Origin: Candidatus Brocadia sp.
Lineage (GTDB): Bacteria > Planctomycetota > Brocadiia > Brocadiales > Brocadiaceae
DNA: 38,392 bases
Direction: 5' to 3'
Assembly (NCBI GenBank): GCA_013360945.1
Contig: JABWAQ010000023.1
Span: 1-38,392, forward strand
Positions 17,382 through 25,829 of this stretch are shown here, piece after piece. Under the pieces are notes generated by a model that had not been told where the DNA came from, searched no databases, and saw nothing but the letters and a program-made list of their open reading frames with translations. The translations under genes and the position numbers were made by a program. Each line of letters begins with the position of its first letter. Position 1 is the stretch's first letter.

Positions 17382-19307
17382 ATGGAAACAAAACAGGCGA
17401 ATCAAACCGTAAACACACGAGAAATTAACTTTCCAAATGGAAATCGAGCGCATGCCGTCATCGTACCATTAAGTTCAAACGCTACCGATGTTTTGCGAAT
17501 GCTGGGTATTCAGCAGCCAAAGTCGTTAATCCTCGTAATCGGCGGTGCCGCCAGCATTGACAGGCTTGACGAGGAGAAAAAATCCCGTCTGACTCAATTG
17601 TTCAGTCGTGGCATTGCCCGTGTAGCAGACGGCAAAGATGCATTGATCATTGATGGTGGAACACACTCAGGAGTTATGGCAATGATGGGCAAGGGCGTTG
17701 CCGACCAGGGAAGACAATCCGTATTATTGGGTATTGCACCGGCAGGAAAGGTAACCTATCCGGGTGGGACTGCGGAAGGCAGTATTGAAAACGGCGCACC
17801 ACTTGATCCGAATCATTCCCATTTTGTACTGGTAAATACTAGTGACTGGGGTGGTGAGACGGAGATGATGTTTGAATTGGCGAAAGCGTTATTGCATAAC
17901 GATCTCACTTCATTATCATCTAAGAAAGTGGGGGCAACAATACAAAAAGAAACGAAAGGTGCCTCGTCAAAAACACCCGTTGTGGTGATATTGACGGGTG
18001 GAGAATCCATTACCAAAAACGAACTGCTTCACAGTGTAAGACTTGGATGGCCAATCATTGCCATCGCCGGCAACGGTGGATTAGCTGACAAAATTACCGA
18101 CTTGCTGATTAACGAACAATCTTCCCTCATACCCGATCCCGATTTGGCTGAGATTATCGCCGATGGCAATATCCTTATCTTTAAAGAAGCCGAAACTATT
18201 GAGGCGTTAAAACAAATAATCGTCCGTCAATTGGGAGAAGACACGATCCTCAAAATGGCATGGGAACGCTTTGCAGTCTATGATGAAAATGCAAAACGAC
18301 ATCAGAAAAGTTTCAACTGGTTGCAAAAAGTGATACTGGGTCTGGGTGTATTTACCACTGGACTTGTGTTAACTCAAACATTTTTAAAGAGCTATTTTTC
18401 TACACAAACATCCATACATTTTCTTGGCTTAAATTTTACCTTTGCCTGGGTGGGTCCGACATCTCACTATACCATTTTGATCCTTCCGATCCTTATTTCT
18501 GTTTTGATTGCGGGCACAAACCGCTTTAATCAGGGAAGCAAGTGGGTCTTGTTGCGAGGAAGTGCTGAAGCGATAAAGCGCGCAATATACCGATATCGAA
18601 CCAGACCTGCAAATAACAACAGTAAAAAATCAACCTCTCGAACTGGTTTAGATAAAGAGGCAAATATTCAACAATCAAACCAGGAAGATACAGAACAGAC
18701 CACACGCGAAGCGGAATTAGCCCGCCAGATTGAGTTTCACAGCCGTCAATTGATGCAAACTAATGTTAATGTGTCTGCCTTACGCCCATATAAAGGGCCT
18801 ATTCCTCCAAAGTACGCTGCTGCCGAGCCTGACGACGGATTTTCCTTTCTCACGCCAGATCGGTACATTGCCCTTCGCCTGGATGACCAACTCGGCTATT
18901 ACAACAAGAAAACGGTAAAATTGGAAAGACAGTTCAAGTTCTTGCAATGGGCAATCCTGATTGTGGGTGGTGTAGGTACTTTTTTAGCTGCGATACATCT
19001 GGAACTCTGGGTTGCTTTAACGACGTCGTTAGCAACTGCATTTACCACGTATTTTGGGTACCACCAGGTCGAGAATACCCTTATTCAATACAACCAGGCT
19101 GCAACAAACCTGGGTAATATAAAATCCTGGTGGATAGCCTTATCGCCAGAAGAACAGGCAAATGAGAAAAAAATCGATCTATTAGTTGATAACACGGAAA
19201 AAGTACTCGAAGGCGAACTCACTGGCTGGGCGCAGCATATGCAAGATGCACTGGCCGAATTGAGTGTAAAACAGGCCGAACACAGAGAAAAAGGAAAAAA
19301 GAACTAG
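17382..19307 (+). CDS. SLOG/LSDAT-domain protein with two SLATT-like 2-TM modules
   Basis: A 641-residue membrane protein. Residues about 20-285 form a SLOG-superfamily LSDAT domain, a Rossmann-like nucleotide-binding fold also found at the N-terminus of TRPM channels. Visible marks are LVIGGAAS (51-58), IIDGGTHSGVMAMMG (89-103), VILTGGES (202-209) and IAGNGGLADKI (228-238). A first paired-helix unit follows (TM about 315-333 and 362-379), then a polar linker rich in N/S/T/Q (about 405-460). A second unit preceded by DRYIALRLDDQLGYYNKK has TM at about 522-540 and 543-560 and resembles SLATT/DUF4231 2-TM domains. Published comparative genomics (Burroughs, Aravind and colleagues) proposed that SLOG senses a nucleotide-derived signal and SLATT acts as a pore-forming effector. 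No cyclase gene is adjacent, so the ligand is unknown. Confidence 0.8.
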   Translation: METKQANQTVNTREINFPNGNRAHAVIVPLSSNATDVLRMLGIQQPKSLILVIGGAASIDRLDEEKKSRLTQLFSRGIARVADGKDALIIDGGTHSGVMAMMGKGVADQGRQSVLLGIAPAGKVTYPGGTAEGSIENGAPLDPNHSHFVLVNTSDWGGETEMMFELAKALLHNDLTSLSSKKVGATIQKETKGASSKTPVVVILTGGESITKNELLHSVRLGWPIIAIAGNGGLADKITDLLINEQSSLIPDPDLAEIIADGNILIFKEAETIEALKQIIVRQLGEDTILKMAWERFAVYDENAKRHQKSFNWLQKVILGLGVFTTGLVLTQTFLKSYFSTQTSIHFLGLNFTFAWVGPTSHYTILILPILISVLIAGTNRFNQGSKWVLLRGSAEAIKRAIYRYRTRPANNNSKKSTSRTGLDKEANIQQSNQEDTEQTTREAELARQIEFHSRQLMQTNVNVSALRPYKGPIPPKYAAAEPDDGFSFLTPDRYIALRLDDQLGYYNKKTVKLERQFKFLQWAILIVGGVGTFLAAIHLELWVALTTSLATAFTTYFGYHQVENTLIQYNQAATNLGNIKSWWIALSPEEQANEKKIDLLVDNTEKVLEGELTGWAQHMQDALAELSVKQAEHREKGKKN

Positions 19308-19522
19308 AGAAGTTTATTACAGATCGCAAAAAGGAAGAAAAGAAAGAGGAAAATTTGTGAACTCTATGGTTATAGACTAATTGAAGGAATAATTTGTTAC
19401 CTAAACAATTCCGACTAATTTATAATTATGAATTACAATTTTAGAATGAAAATGTTTAATTCTGATATTCAAGAAATCGTAAATTTGAAACCTTCGACTG
19501 CTGTGGGAGGACACGCCCTCTT

Positions 19523-19552
19523 TGCTATAATATTACGTAAAGAACAGTTCTT
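19523..19552 (+). promoter_or_regulatory. Extended -10 promoter with a downstream palindrome, upstream of the TIR/NDT-like gene
   Basis: TGCTATAAT (19523-19531) is a perfect extended -10. Just downstream, AAGAAC-A-GTTCTT (19540-19552) is a perfect 13-bp palindrome at about +2 to +14 of the predicted transcript, a good position for a repressor. The remaining part of the 19308-19584 gap shows nothing gene-like. Confidence 0.5.
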
Positions 19553-19584
19553 CTTAACTTAACAATAATGTGGAGGTAAAAAAT

Positions 19585-20541
19585 ATGTCTTTTTCTTGTT
19601 TTGTTATTTCTCCTCTTGGTACAAAAGATGCGACTTTTGTTTTAAAAGAAATCATAAAGCCTGCTTGTAAATCCAACTACAAGGTTATTGGTGCAGACGA
19701 AGAAGTCATGATCCGTGGTGATAAACAAATTAAAGTGCCGAAAACTAAGGATAACGATATGGAAGCAGGTATAGGCAGTATTTCTGACAGGGTTTTCAAT
19801 AATTTGGAAAACGCTGATATTGTAATAGCCTATCTTGGAAGCCCACAAAAAGGTAATGGTAATGATAAAAAATGGTATTGGAATGGAAATGTTATGCTTG
19901 AAGCTGGTTATCGGATGGGATTGAGGAAACCTATTGTATTTGTTCGCGCTGGTCGTGAGAATGAAGAAATAGAACCATTACTACCGTTTGATATCCAAAA
20001 TCGTACTGTCGTTGAGTTACTTAAAAAAGAATACTCAGATGACTATGATGCGCTTGAAAAAAAACGGAAGGAAATAAGGGATTGTTGCGACAAATTTATA
20101 CCTCTTATATTAACCAGTAGGGATGAAATGAAAGAGCGTCATGCATGGCCTGCTATTACACTATGGTTCAGAGAAGGAGGTGGAACAGTAATCGGAGCTT
20201 CGAAGGCGGCTAAAGAACTTTTTGGAATAGAACAGTTAACTGGAATGAATCTTAATGAGGTAATTAATAAAATTAAAGCTAAGATGCCAAAAAAACAGGC
20301 AGAAAATTTTGAGAATGAACAGTCCAAGATGTTAGGAGAACTTATGAGGGGACAGATACCCAGAGCGAAAGTTTGCATGGTCTTTTCTAAACAGACTCTC
20401 TCGGCTGGAGACGAAATTCCAAACGCATGGCTTCCTGTAATATCAAGTTATAATAAGGATATTACACCATGGGAAGTCACAGTATTGTATTATGATGTTA
20501 AAGAGAATGCAACATTTTATGATGGTATAGTTCGACTCTAA
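19585..20541 (+). CDS. TIR/nucleoside 2-deoxyribosyltransferase-like protein with PAS-like C-terminal domain
   Basis: A 318-residue protein. The N-terminal ~145 residues read as a flavodoxin-like TIR/NDT fold. They contain CFVISPLG (5-12), GSISDRVFNNLENADIVIAYL (about 64-84, helix plus strand), and NVMLEAGYRMGLRKPIVFV (102-120), with E106 where this family places its catalytic glutamate. The C-terminal ~130 residues (AWPAITLWFREGGGTVIGAS onward, ending EVTVLYYDV) resemble a PAS sensor domain. The start is the ATG at 19585, because GGAGG at 19572-19576 is ideally spaced; the GTG at 19570 overlaps that site. Proteins of this fold cleave nucleosides or NAD in signalling and immunity; whether this one is an enzyme is inference. 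No membrane segment is seen. Confidence 0.65.
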   Translation: MSFSCFVISPLGTKDATFVLKEIIKPACKSNYKVIGADEEVMIRGDKQIKVPKTKDNDMEAGIGSISDRVFNNLENADIVIAYLGSPQKGNGNDKKWYWNGNVMLEAGYRMGLRKPIVFVRAGRENEEIEPLLPFDIQNRTVVELLKKEYSDDYDALEKKRKEIRDCCDKFIPLILTSRDEMKERHAWPAITLWFREGGGTVIGASKAAKELFGIEQLTGMNLNEVINKIKAKMPKKQAENFENEQSKMLGELMRGQIPRAKVCMVFSKQTLSAGDEIPNAWLPVISSYNKDITPWEVTVLYYDVKENATFYDGIVRL

Positions 20542-20561
20542 TTTCATTCATTGAAAAAATC

Positions 20562-21284
20562 ATGAAATCTGAACTCAATGAACTGGCGAGACAAAAAGTA
20601 TGGGAATCTTATTCGCTGAGCTATGATATTATTCTGCCTAAGCTCCCCTTTTATCAAGAGGTAATCAAACGGCATGTTGAGGTGATGACGGGGCAGGGAA
20701 TTACAGATGTTATTGATATCGGGGCTGGAACCGGGAATGTTTCGGTTGAGCTACTTTCAAAAAACCGACGAGTAACAGCAGTCGATCTGAACGCAACAAT
20801 GCTTGCACGGTTGAGGGAGAAAACCTTCGAAACCTGCATGGCTAATCTATCAATTATAGAACAGAATGCAGAGGATTTATCACAATTTGCTGATAGGAGC
20901 TTTGATGGTGTGACTATAATGCTCGCACTATATGACATGATAAACCCAAGATTAGCATTTCATGAGGCTGTTCGCATACTCCGTCCCGGTGGCTCTATTG
21001 TGATAACTGAGATCAAAAGGTGTTTTCAGTTGCAGATATTAATTGACTTTGTGGAAGAATATTTACGACAGAAAAATCTTTATGCGATCTTAAGACAGGA
21101 CTGGGAACGTGTAATGACGGCAAACAAATTATTAGACCCTGGGAGTCGAGAGTTAAGACTTTTTGCGGAAGAAATAGAGTCAAATTTACGTGAAAACGGA
21201 TTTTCTATACACAGCATAAAGGACTCACATCTGGGTAATTGTGCTACTATTTGGGCAACAAAAGTTAACACGGTGCGAACGTAA
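20562..21284 (+). CDS. Class I SAM-dependent methyltransferase, substrate unknown
   Basis: A 240-residue protein with a standard methyltransferase fold: VIDIGAGTGNVSVELL (motif I, about residues 50-65), TAVDLNATMLARLREK (motif II), and EDLSQFADRSFDGVTIMLAL plus RILRPGGSIVITEIK (motifs IV-VI). It belongs to the broad UbiE/small-molecule group (Methyltransf_11/25 type). It lacks NPPY, so it is not an amino-group DNA/RNA base methylase. It starts 20 bp after the TIR/NDT-like gene and is probably co-transcribed with it, though its ribosome-binding site is weak. Substrate cannot be predicted. Confidence 0.82.
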   Translation: MKSELNELARQKVWESYSLSYDIILPKLPFYQEVIKRHVEVMTGQGITDVIDIGAGTGNVSVELLSKNRRVTAVDLNATMLARLREKTFETCMANLSIIEQNAEDLSQFADRSFDGVTIMLALYDMINPRLAFHEAVRILRPGGSIVITEIKRCFQLQILIDFVEEYLRQKNLYAILRQDWERVMTANKLLDPGSRELRLFAEEIESNLRENGFSIHSIKDSHLGNCATIWATKVNTVRT

Positions 21285-21387
21285 TTATATAAATCCGAGA
21301 GGAGAGTATCATGTCACCAATTCAGCTCCCAAGATAGTTTCATCGTGCCCGTCATATAAGAAAGGAGACCGGTTGGAAAGATTTACG

Positions 21388-22680
21388 ATGCAACATACGA
21401 CTCCAGCGCGCTTTATCATTCGCAGCGCAAGGCCCGAAGATGCAGACTCGATGGCGGCGCTTTATAAGGAAACTTATCTGGTTGCAAATTCCGGAAGCTG
21501 TGGTGAACGTTATCCCTTTCCTCAGTTTATGGATCCCTTGTGGTTTGCAAATAACCTGATCCGTAAAGAATTCTGCTGGATCGTTGCGGAGGCTTTTGGC
21601 AAGGTAATCGGTTGTTTCGGGGTATTAAGAAATATTGGTAGCCCTGGTAGTGAAGATCGAATAGCAGAACAAACGGGTTTGGTTGTTAATGAAAAATGGC
21701 GACGGCTCGGTGTGGCTACAGGACTGATGGCAGAGTTGTGTAAAAGGATTAAAGATGCCACTCATTTCATTATAGCAGAAGCCCGTACTGCAAACCCCGG
21801 AGGGTGGAAGGTTGCAAAAAAGCACGGGTTTGTCCCAATTGGTTTCGAACCTCTTGCACATATGACGGATAGCGGACATGAACCCATGCTTGTCCTCGGT
21901 AAGCTATCGGACACTGCAATAAAGAATAGAAGTATTGACTACACTGTAAGTGTGAAAGTGCAGAAACTTGCGAAAAAGGTATGTCGGTTGTTTAGCATAA
22001 ATTGTCCACAAGCCAACGAGTCGATACCTTACCCTATTACCTTTGACTCGTGGCGAGAACTTAGAAATATTTTGGTACCTGTTCATCCTGTTTTTGATAA
22101 GACAAATTTTGAAGAAAAAGGGGATTTTCGAATTGTAAGTGACATTTCTAACAATGACCAATTGCCTAAAATGGAATTAAATCTAATCGGTAATCATAAT
22201 AGCGGTATTGTTAGACTCAAGCGACTTGAAGGTAAGGATCCCAATAGCAAACGTTACTCTGAAAAATATTTTCTTGTATTTTATAAAAAAGACCTATTAG
22301 CAGTAGGTCGTATTTCTTGGGATCATTTAGATTGTCGTGCAAGAATTCTTTCTCTTCAATCAAAATTTCATGGCTTACAGGGAATACTGATAGCAAACAT
22401 CGTGCAATCCTTGAAACAACTCACACGTAACAATGATTTACAAACAATTGTTTTAGACGTGCGCGCTGACTTTTCATCACTTCATGTATCTCTCGAACAA
22501 TTGGGTTTCTTTCCAACGATATATTATCCTTCGTTCATTTCAAAAAATTCTGAAAGAATCGACGCTGTTCAATACACTTTAATTTTGGAAGACAATATTG
22601 ACAAACATTTTGAATCGGTAAAATTTCTTGATGCTAATTGCCTTGATGTAATGAATACTGTGCAAAACATGAAAGATTAA
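21388..22680 (+). CDS. Protein with two GNAT-type acetyltransferase domains
   Basis: About 430 residues from the ATG at 21388. The N-terminal half is a clear GNAT N-acetyltransferase: FIIRSARPEDADSMAALYKE, a VAEAFGKVIGCFGV strand pair, the acetyl-CoA-binding VNEKWRRLGVATGLMAEL, and AKKHGFVPIGFEP. The C-terminal half (from about YFLVFYKKDLLAVGRISWDH) looks like a second, diverged GNAT domain without a clear R/Q-x-x-G-x-G/A motif. The start is uncertain. AAAGGAG at 21361-21367 would suit a TTG at 21373, while the ATG at 21388 has only GGAAAG. Upstream, a strong ribosome-binding site serves an 8-codon out-of-frame ORF (21311-21337), possibly a leader peptide. Substrate unknown. Confidence 0.7.
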   Translation: MQHTTPARFIIRSARPEDADSMAALYKETYLVANSGSCGERYPFPQFMDPLWFANNLIRKEFCWIVAEAFGKVIGCFGVLRNIGSPGSEDRIAEQTGLVVNEKWRRLGVATGLMAELCKRIKDATHFIIAEARTANPGGWKVAKKHGFVPIGFEPLAHMTDSGHEPMLVLGKLSDTAIKNRSIDYTVSVKVQKLAKKVCRLFSINCPQANESIPYPITFDSWRELRNILVPVHPVFDKTNFEEKGDFRIVSDISNNDQLPKMELNLIGNHNSGIVRLKRLEGKDPNSKRYSEKYFLVFYKKDLLAVGRISWDHLDCRARILSLQSKFHGLQGILIANIVQSLKQLTRNNDLQTIVLDVRADFSSLHVSLEQLGFFPTIYYPSFISKNSERIDAVQYTLILEDNIDKHFESVKFLDANCLDVMNTVQNMKD

Positions 22681-22770
22681 AACACAATTTGGTGTGTTGG
22701 GTCAAACCAAATTTATTGACTAAAAAGTAACCGAAAATCTAATTTAATGTGAACAAGAGAAGGAAAAGAG

Positions 22771-23862
22771 ATGATCAATAGGAAAACGCGAAATTACGAT
22801 GATTGCACAAGACGTTTAGTTCCTGTACTTGCTGGAATGGTGCTGATGAGTGTTATTTTAATCATCAGCAGGTGTGCTGTATCAAATGAATGGGAATTGA
22901 CTTTGCCGAATACGCCCCGGACATGGGAAAAATCCGACGATGAACCCTGGGACCATCATAAAAAGGGAATAAACTGTGTTACATTCAGCCCCGATGCCAG
23001 GATGCTGGCATCAGGAAATGATAATGGCATTGTTGTATGGGATCTGACGAGTATGAAAACACTTGGCGGACCGCTGATTGGTCATAGCGGGTCAGTGTGG
23101 AGTGTCGCCTTCAGCCCTGATGGGAAAATATTGGCGTCTGGCGGTGCAGATGGCGCTATTATCCTGTGGGATATTGCAAGCATGAAGCACCAGGGTATGC
23201 CCATGATTGGACATGAAGGGTGGGTGGAATGCATCTCGTTCAACCCGGACGGTAAAACATTGGCCTCATGTGGTGCGGATGGACTCGTTATTTTGTGGGA
23301 TGTGGCGGGAATGAAACCCATTGATGTGCCTCTCACAGGGCACACCGAACCGGTGGAGGGCGTAGCCTTTGGTCCGAACGGCAAGATCGTAGCCTCATGC
23401 GGTGTGGATGGACATGTTATTTTGTGGGATATCGAAGGCATGAAACAGATTGGTGAACCATTAACAGGTCATAAAATGTGGGTAGAGAGCGTTGCCTTTA
23501 GCCCCGATGGCAAGTTGCTGGCATCAGGGAGTGATGACAAAACAATTATCCTGTGGGACGTGGCAGACAGGAAGCCAATCGGTAAACCCTTAACAGGCCA
23601 TAAAGGTGCGGTGGAAAGTGTTATATTTAGCCCGGACGGCAAACTATTGGCCTCATGTAGTATGGATAAGACCATTATCCTGTGGGATGTAGTAAATAAA
23701 ATTCCTGTTGGTGAACCTCTCGCCGAACACGGTGGTACGGTGGAAAGTATTGCATTCAGCCCAGACGGTAAGACACTGGCTTCGGGCAGTGAGGACGGAT
23801 CGGTCATCCTATGGGACGTGGCGAGTCAGAGACCAATCCATGAACCTTTGATTTCCAACTGA
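22771..23862 (+). CDS. Membrane-anchored seven-bladed WD40 repeat protein
   Basis: A 363-residue protein. An N-terminal hydrophobic segment (about residues 14-33) is a signal anchor; the following C is preceded by R, so it is not a good lipobox. Seven WD40 repeats of 43 residues each follow, e.g. VESVAFSPDGKLLASGS and TIILWDV. Seven blades make one complete beta-propeller, expected outside the membrane given the short basic N-terminus. The blades are similar at DNA level with 129-bp periodicity, suggesting expansion by duplication. It starts after a GAAGGAAAAG ribosome-binding site. No catalytic domain is present, so a protein-protein interaction scaffold is the likely role. It is a stand-alone relative of the propellers in the STAND protein downstream. 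Confidence 0.88.
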   Translation: MINRKTRNYDDCTRRLVPVLAGMVLMSVILIISRCAVSNEWELTLPNTPRTWEKSDDEPWDHHKKGINCVTFSPDARMLASGNDNGIVVWDLTSMKTLGGPLIGHSGSVWSVAFSPDGKILASGGADGAIILWDIASMKHQGMPMIGHEGWVECISFNPDGKTLASCGADGLVILWDVAGMKPIDVPLTGHTEPVEGVAFGPNGKIVASCGVDGHVILWDIEGMKQIGEPLTGHKMWVESVAFSPDGKLLASGSDDKTIILWDVADRKPIGKPLTGHKGAVESVIFSPDGKLLASCSMDKTIILWDVVNKIPVGEPLAEHGGTVESIAFSPDGKTLASGSEDGSVILWDVASQRPIHEPLISN

Positions 23863-23889
23863 GTCAGGAAAAATCATCTCTAAAACAGC

Positions 23890-23914
23890 AAAACGAACGG
23901 CTTCGGTACGTTTT
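23890..23914 (+). terminator. Terminator-like hairpin after the WD40 gene
   Basis: AAAACGAAC (23890-23898) pairs with GTACGTTTT (23906-23914) with one mismatch around a 7-nt loop, and ends in four Ts. It is 28 bp after the stop codon. Confidence 0.55.
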
Positions 23915-23984
23915 CCAAAGAGATCCCACAAATCTAAACGAACGGTATTACCTTTAGGATTTTGAAATTGCAAAATATTTTATG

Positions 23985-24013
23985 TTGACAACTGCAGAAA
24001 ATTTATTTAAAAG
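23985..24013 (+). promoter_or_regulatory. Putative promoter of the TM-SIR2-STAND operon
   Basis: A perfect -35 TTGACA (23985-23990) has a 17-bp spacer and a poor -10 TAAAAG (24008-24013). The leader to the next gene would be about 230 nt and would contain the palindrome cluster. Confidence 0.4.
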
Positions 24014-24101
24014 TAAACATATTCTGAAGCTTTGTTCTTTGTGATGCCTAAGTCTCCTAATAAAACATTCTGACTATTTTGGCAAAAATTGACAGGGGTA
24101 A

Positions 24102-24216
24102 GGAAGGGTTGCGCATCCCTTCCAAACCGCACAGGATGGCGGATGATAAACCCCTGCGGTATGAGACCAAACTCGTTCCGATCAGGATACAGTTTTTTAT
24201 TCGACTGAATAAAAAA
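24102..24216. repeat. Cluster of three inverted repeats (REP-like) in the operon leader
   Basis: GGAAGGG/CCCTTCC (24102-24108, 24117-24123) is followed by ACCGCA/TGCGGT (24126-24131, 24155-24160). Next is a perfect 10-bp AT-rich stem, TTTTTTATTC/GAATAAAAAA (24193-24202, 24207-24216). The first two resemble a short mobile palindromic unit. The third could attenuate transcription of the downstream genes. Function is inferred only from structure. Confidence 0.55.
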
Positions 24217-24249
24217 ACCCTTCGAACACTCACAAAATGGAGAAACAAA

Positions 24250-24852
24250 ATGGCAGAAGCACCAAATAAAACCACTGAAGATCAGAGACCTAAAAGGATA
24301 GGTGAAAGACCAGTTGGCATATCCGGTATTATCTCAATCACGGCATATCTTATCATCTTCTCCGGCTTTCTCCTTTATAGCATCATTCAATTCTGGCCAA
24401 CTTTACCTCCATCAGGCGGGGCAAATCCTGATCAATCAGTAACCTTTCTTTTTTCAACCTTTTCAATTTCAGATGAAATACGTTCCGTCCTCATTGTAAC
24501 ACTTTCAGGCGCGCTGGGCAGCCTGGTTCACGCCCTCAGGTCATTCTACAAGTATGTAGGCAATCGAAAACTGGTGTGGAGCTGGCTTGCTATGTATATT
24601 ATGTTGCCTTTTGTCGGAGCAACCCTCGGACTCGTTTTTTACCTCATCATTCGTGGTGGTTTTTTCCCACAGGCAACAACCAAAGAAACCAGCCCTTACG
24701 GTTTCATGGCAATGGCGGCTCTGGCCGGCTTATTTTCAGAACAAACCATATTAAAACTCAAAAAAGTGGCCGAGACGTTATTAACTGAACCCGAAAAGGG
24801 GGAAAATCACTTACCGGAAACACAAGAAGATATAAAGGGAAAAACACCATAA
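24250..24852 (+). CDS. Three-TM membrane protein of unknown function
   Basis: 200 residues from the ATG at 24250, which has a GGAG site 8 bp upstream. Three to four hydrophobic segments are visible: ISITAYLIIFSGFLLYSII, the amphipathic LIVTLSGALGSLVHALRSF, MLPFVGATLGLVFYLIIRGG, and a shorter GFMAMAALAGLFSEQ. The pattern GSLVHALRSFYKYVGNRKL plus FMAMAALAGLFSE recurs, as I recall, in the membrane part of bacterial pYEATS-type and related sensor proteins; I could not check this. The tail is charged and cytoplasmic-looking. It precedes the SIR2 gene by 74 bp on the same strand, so it may be the membrane component of that system. Confidence 0.7.
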   Translation: MAEAPNKTTEDQRPKRIGERPVGISGIISITAYLIIFSGFLLYSIIQFWPTLPPSGGANPDQSVTFLFSTFSISDEIRSVLIVTLSGALGSLVHALRSFYKYVGNRKLVWSWLAMYIMLPFVGATLGLVFYLIIRGGFFPQATTKETSPYGFMAMAALAGLFSEQTILKLKKVAETLLTEPEKGENHLPETQEDIKGKTP

Positions 24853-24926
24853 TTTTTTTGTAAATTACCACCTTTCCACAGGTCTTCTTATGCCTGTTTA
24901 TCGCGTGGTTAATCGGGAGGTCAGGA

Positions 24927-25829
24927 ATGCCAACCATATTAGAAGATAAAGATTGGGATAATCTTCTCTGTAGGATCAAAGCAGGAAAATGTACACCCTT
25001 CCTTGGTGCAGGAGCCTCTTATGGACTGCTTCCATTGGGGAAAGATATTGCACAAAAATGGGCAAAGGATCATGACTACCCATTGGAAGATTCCGGCAAC
25101 CTGGCTCGCGTAGCTCAATTTCTTGCCGTAGAAATCGATCAAATGAACCCAAAGGAAAAAATTGTGGAAGAATTTAAAGGAGCAATAAAAAATGTTGAAT
25201 CGCCCGGCTCTCCTCCGGTAAATGAAATTCATAAACTGATGTCAGACCTTCCTCTCCCTGTATATATGACCACGAATTACGATAACTTTATAGAACAAGC
25301 GCTGAAAAGTAGAAACAGAAACCCTAAACTGGAACTCTGTAAATGGAATGAGTATGTGAAACAAAATTTTCAGTCCGTATTCACCGCCGCGACCGGATTT
25401 AGTCCGGATGTAGCAAATCCCGTAGTGTTCCACCTTCACGGACATATCGACATGGCAGAATCTCTCGTTCTTACTGAAGATGATTATTTAGATTTTCTTA
25501 TGAGTATTTCAGATCAGGATCTGCTTCCAGCACGGATTCGTGAAGCATTTACCGGCACATCGCTTCTTTTTATCGGTTATCAAATCTCAGACTGGAATTT
25601 TCGGGTTCTTTTCCGAAGTCTTGTAAGTTACATGAAAAAAAGCCTTCAACGATCTCACGTATCTGTGCAGATTACACCGGTAAAAGAGACGGATTCTGAG
25701 AATCATAAGAAAAAAGCACAAGACTACCTTGATCATTATTTTGGAGAACTTAGGATAAGAGTATACTGGGGAACTGCCGACCAATTTGCGGCTGAATTAA
25801 AAAGTCGATGGGAGGCATTTAAAAAATGA
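24927..25829 (+). CDS. SIR2-like domain protein (putative NADase effector)
   Basis: A 300-residue stand-alone SIR2_2-type protein. NAD-binding and catalytic motifs are intact: FLGAGAS (25-31), TTNYD (115-119), with the Asn expected for ribose contact, and HLHG (169-172), with catalytic His171. LFIGYQISDWNFRVL (about 214-228) is typical of SIR2 domains in bacterial immune systems such as Thoeris ThsA, DSR and SIR2-STAND proteins, where NAD+ depletion aborts infection. It lacks the zinc-binding cysteines of deacetylase sirtuins, so NADase is the better guess. An excellent GGGAGGT ribosome-binding site precedes the ATG. Its TGA overlaps the ATG of the STAND gene by 4 bp, indicating translational coupling and a stoichiometric partner. 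Confidence 0.85.
   Translation: MPTILEDKDWDNLLCRIKAGKCTPFLGAGASYGLLPLGKDIAQKWAKDHDYPLEDSGNLARVAQFLAVEIDQMNPKEKIVEEFKGAIKNVESPGSPPVNEIHKLMSDLPLPVYMTTNYDNFIEQALKSRNRNPKLELCKWNEYVKQNFQSVFTAATGFSPDVANPVVFHLHGHIDMAESLVLTEDDYLDFLMSISDQDLLPARIREAFTGTSLLFIGYQISDWNFRVLFRSLVSYMKKSLQRSHVSVQITPVKETDSENHKKKAQDYLDHYFGELRIRVYWGTADQFAAELKSRWEAFKK

Larger units (their letters stand above)
23863..24249. other. Intergenic region before the TM-SIR2-STAND gene run
   Basis: 387 bp without a supported gene; an in-frame TTG extension at 24079 is possible but has no ribosome-binding site and crosses palindromic DNA. It holds a terminator-like hairpin (23890-23914), a putative promoter (23985-24013) and a cluster of palindromes (24102-24216), described separately. 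Confidence 0.6.

Noticed and set aside
22771-23862. Lipoprotein call for the WD40 protein
   Set aside because: The cysteine after the hydrophobic segment is preceded by Arg (I-S-R-C), which does not fit a lipobox; a signal anchor is more likely.
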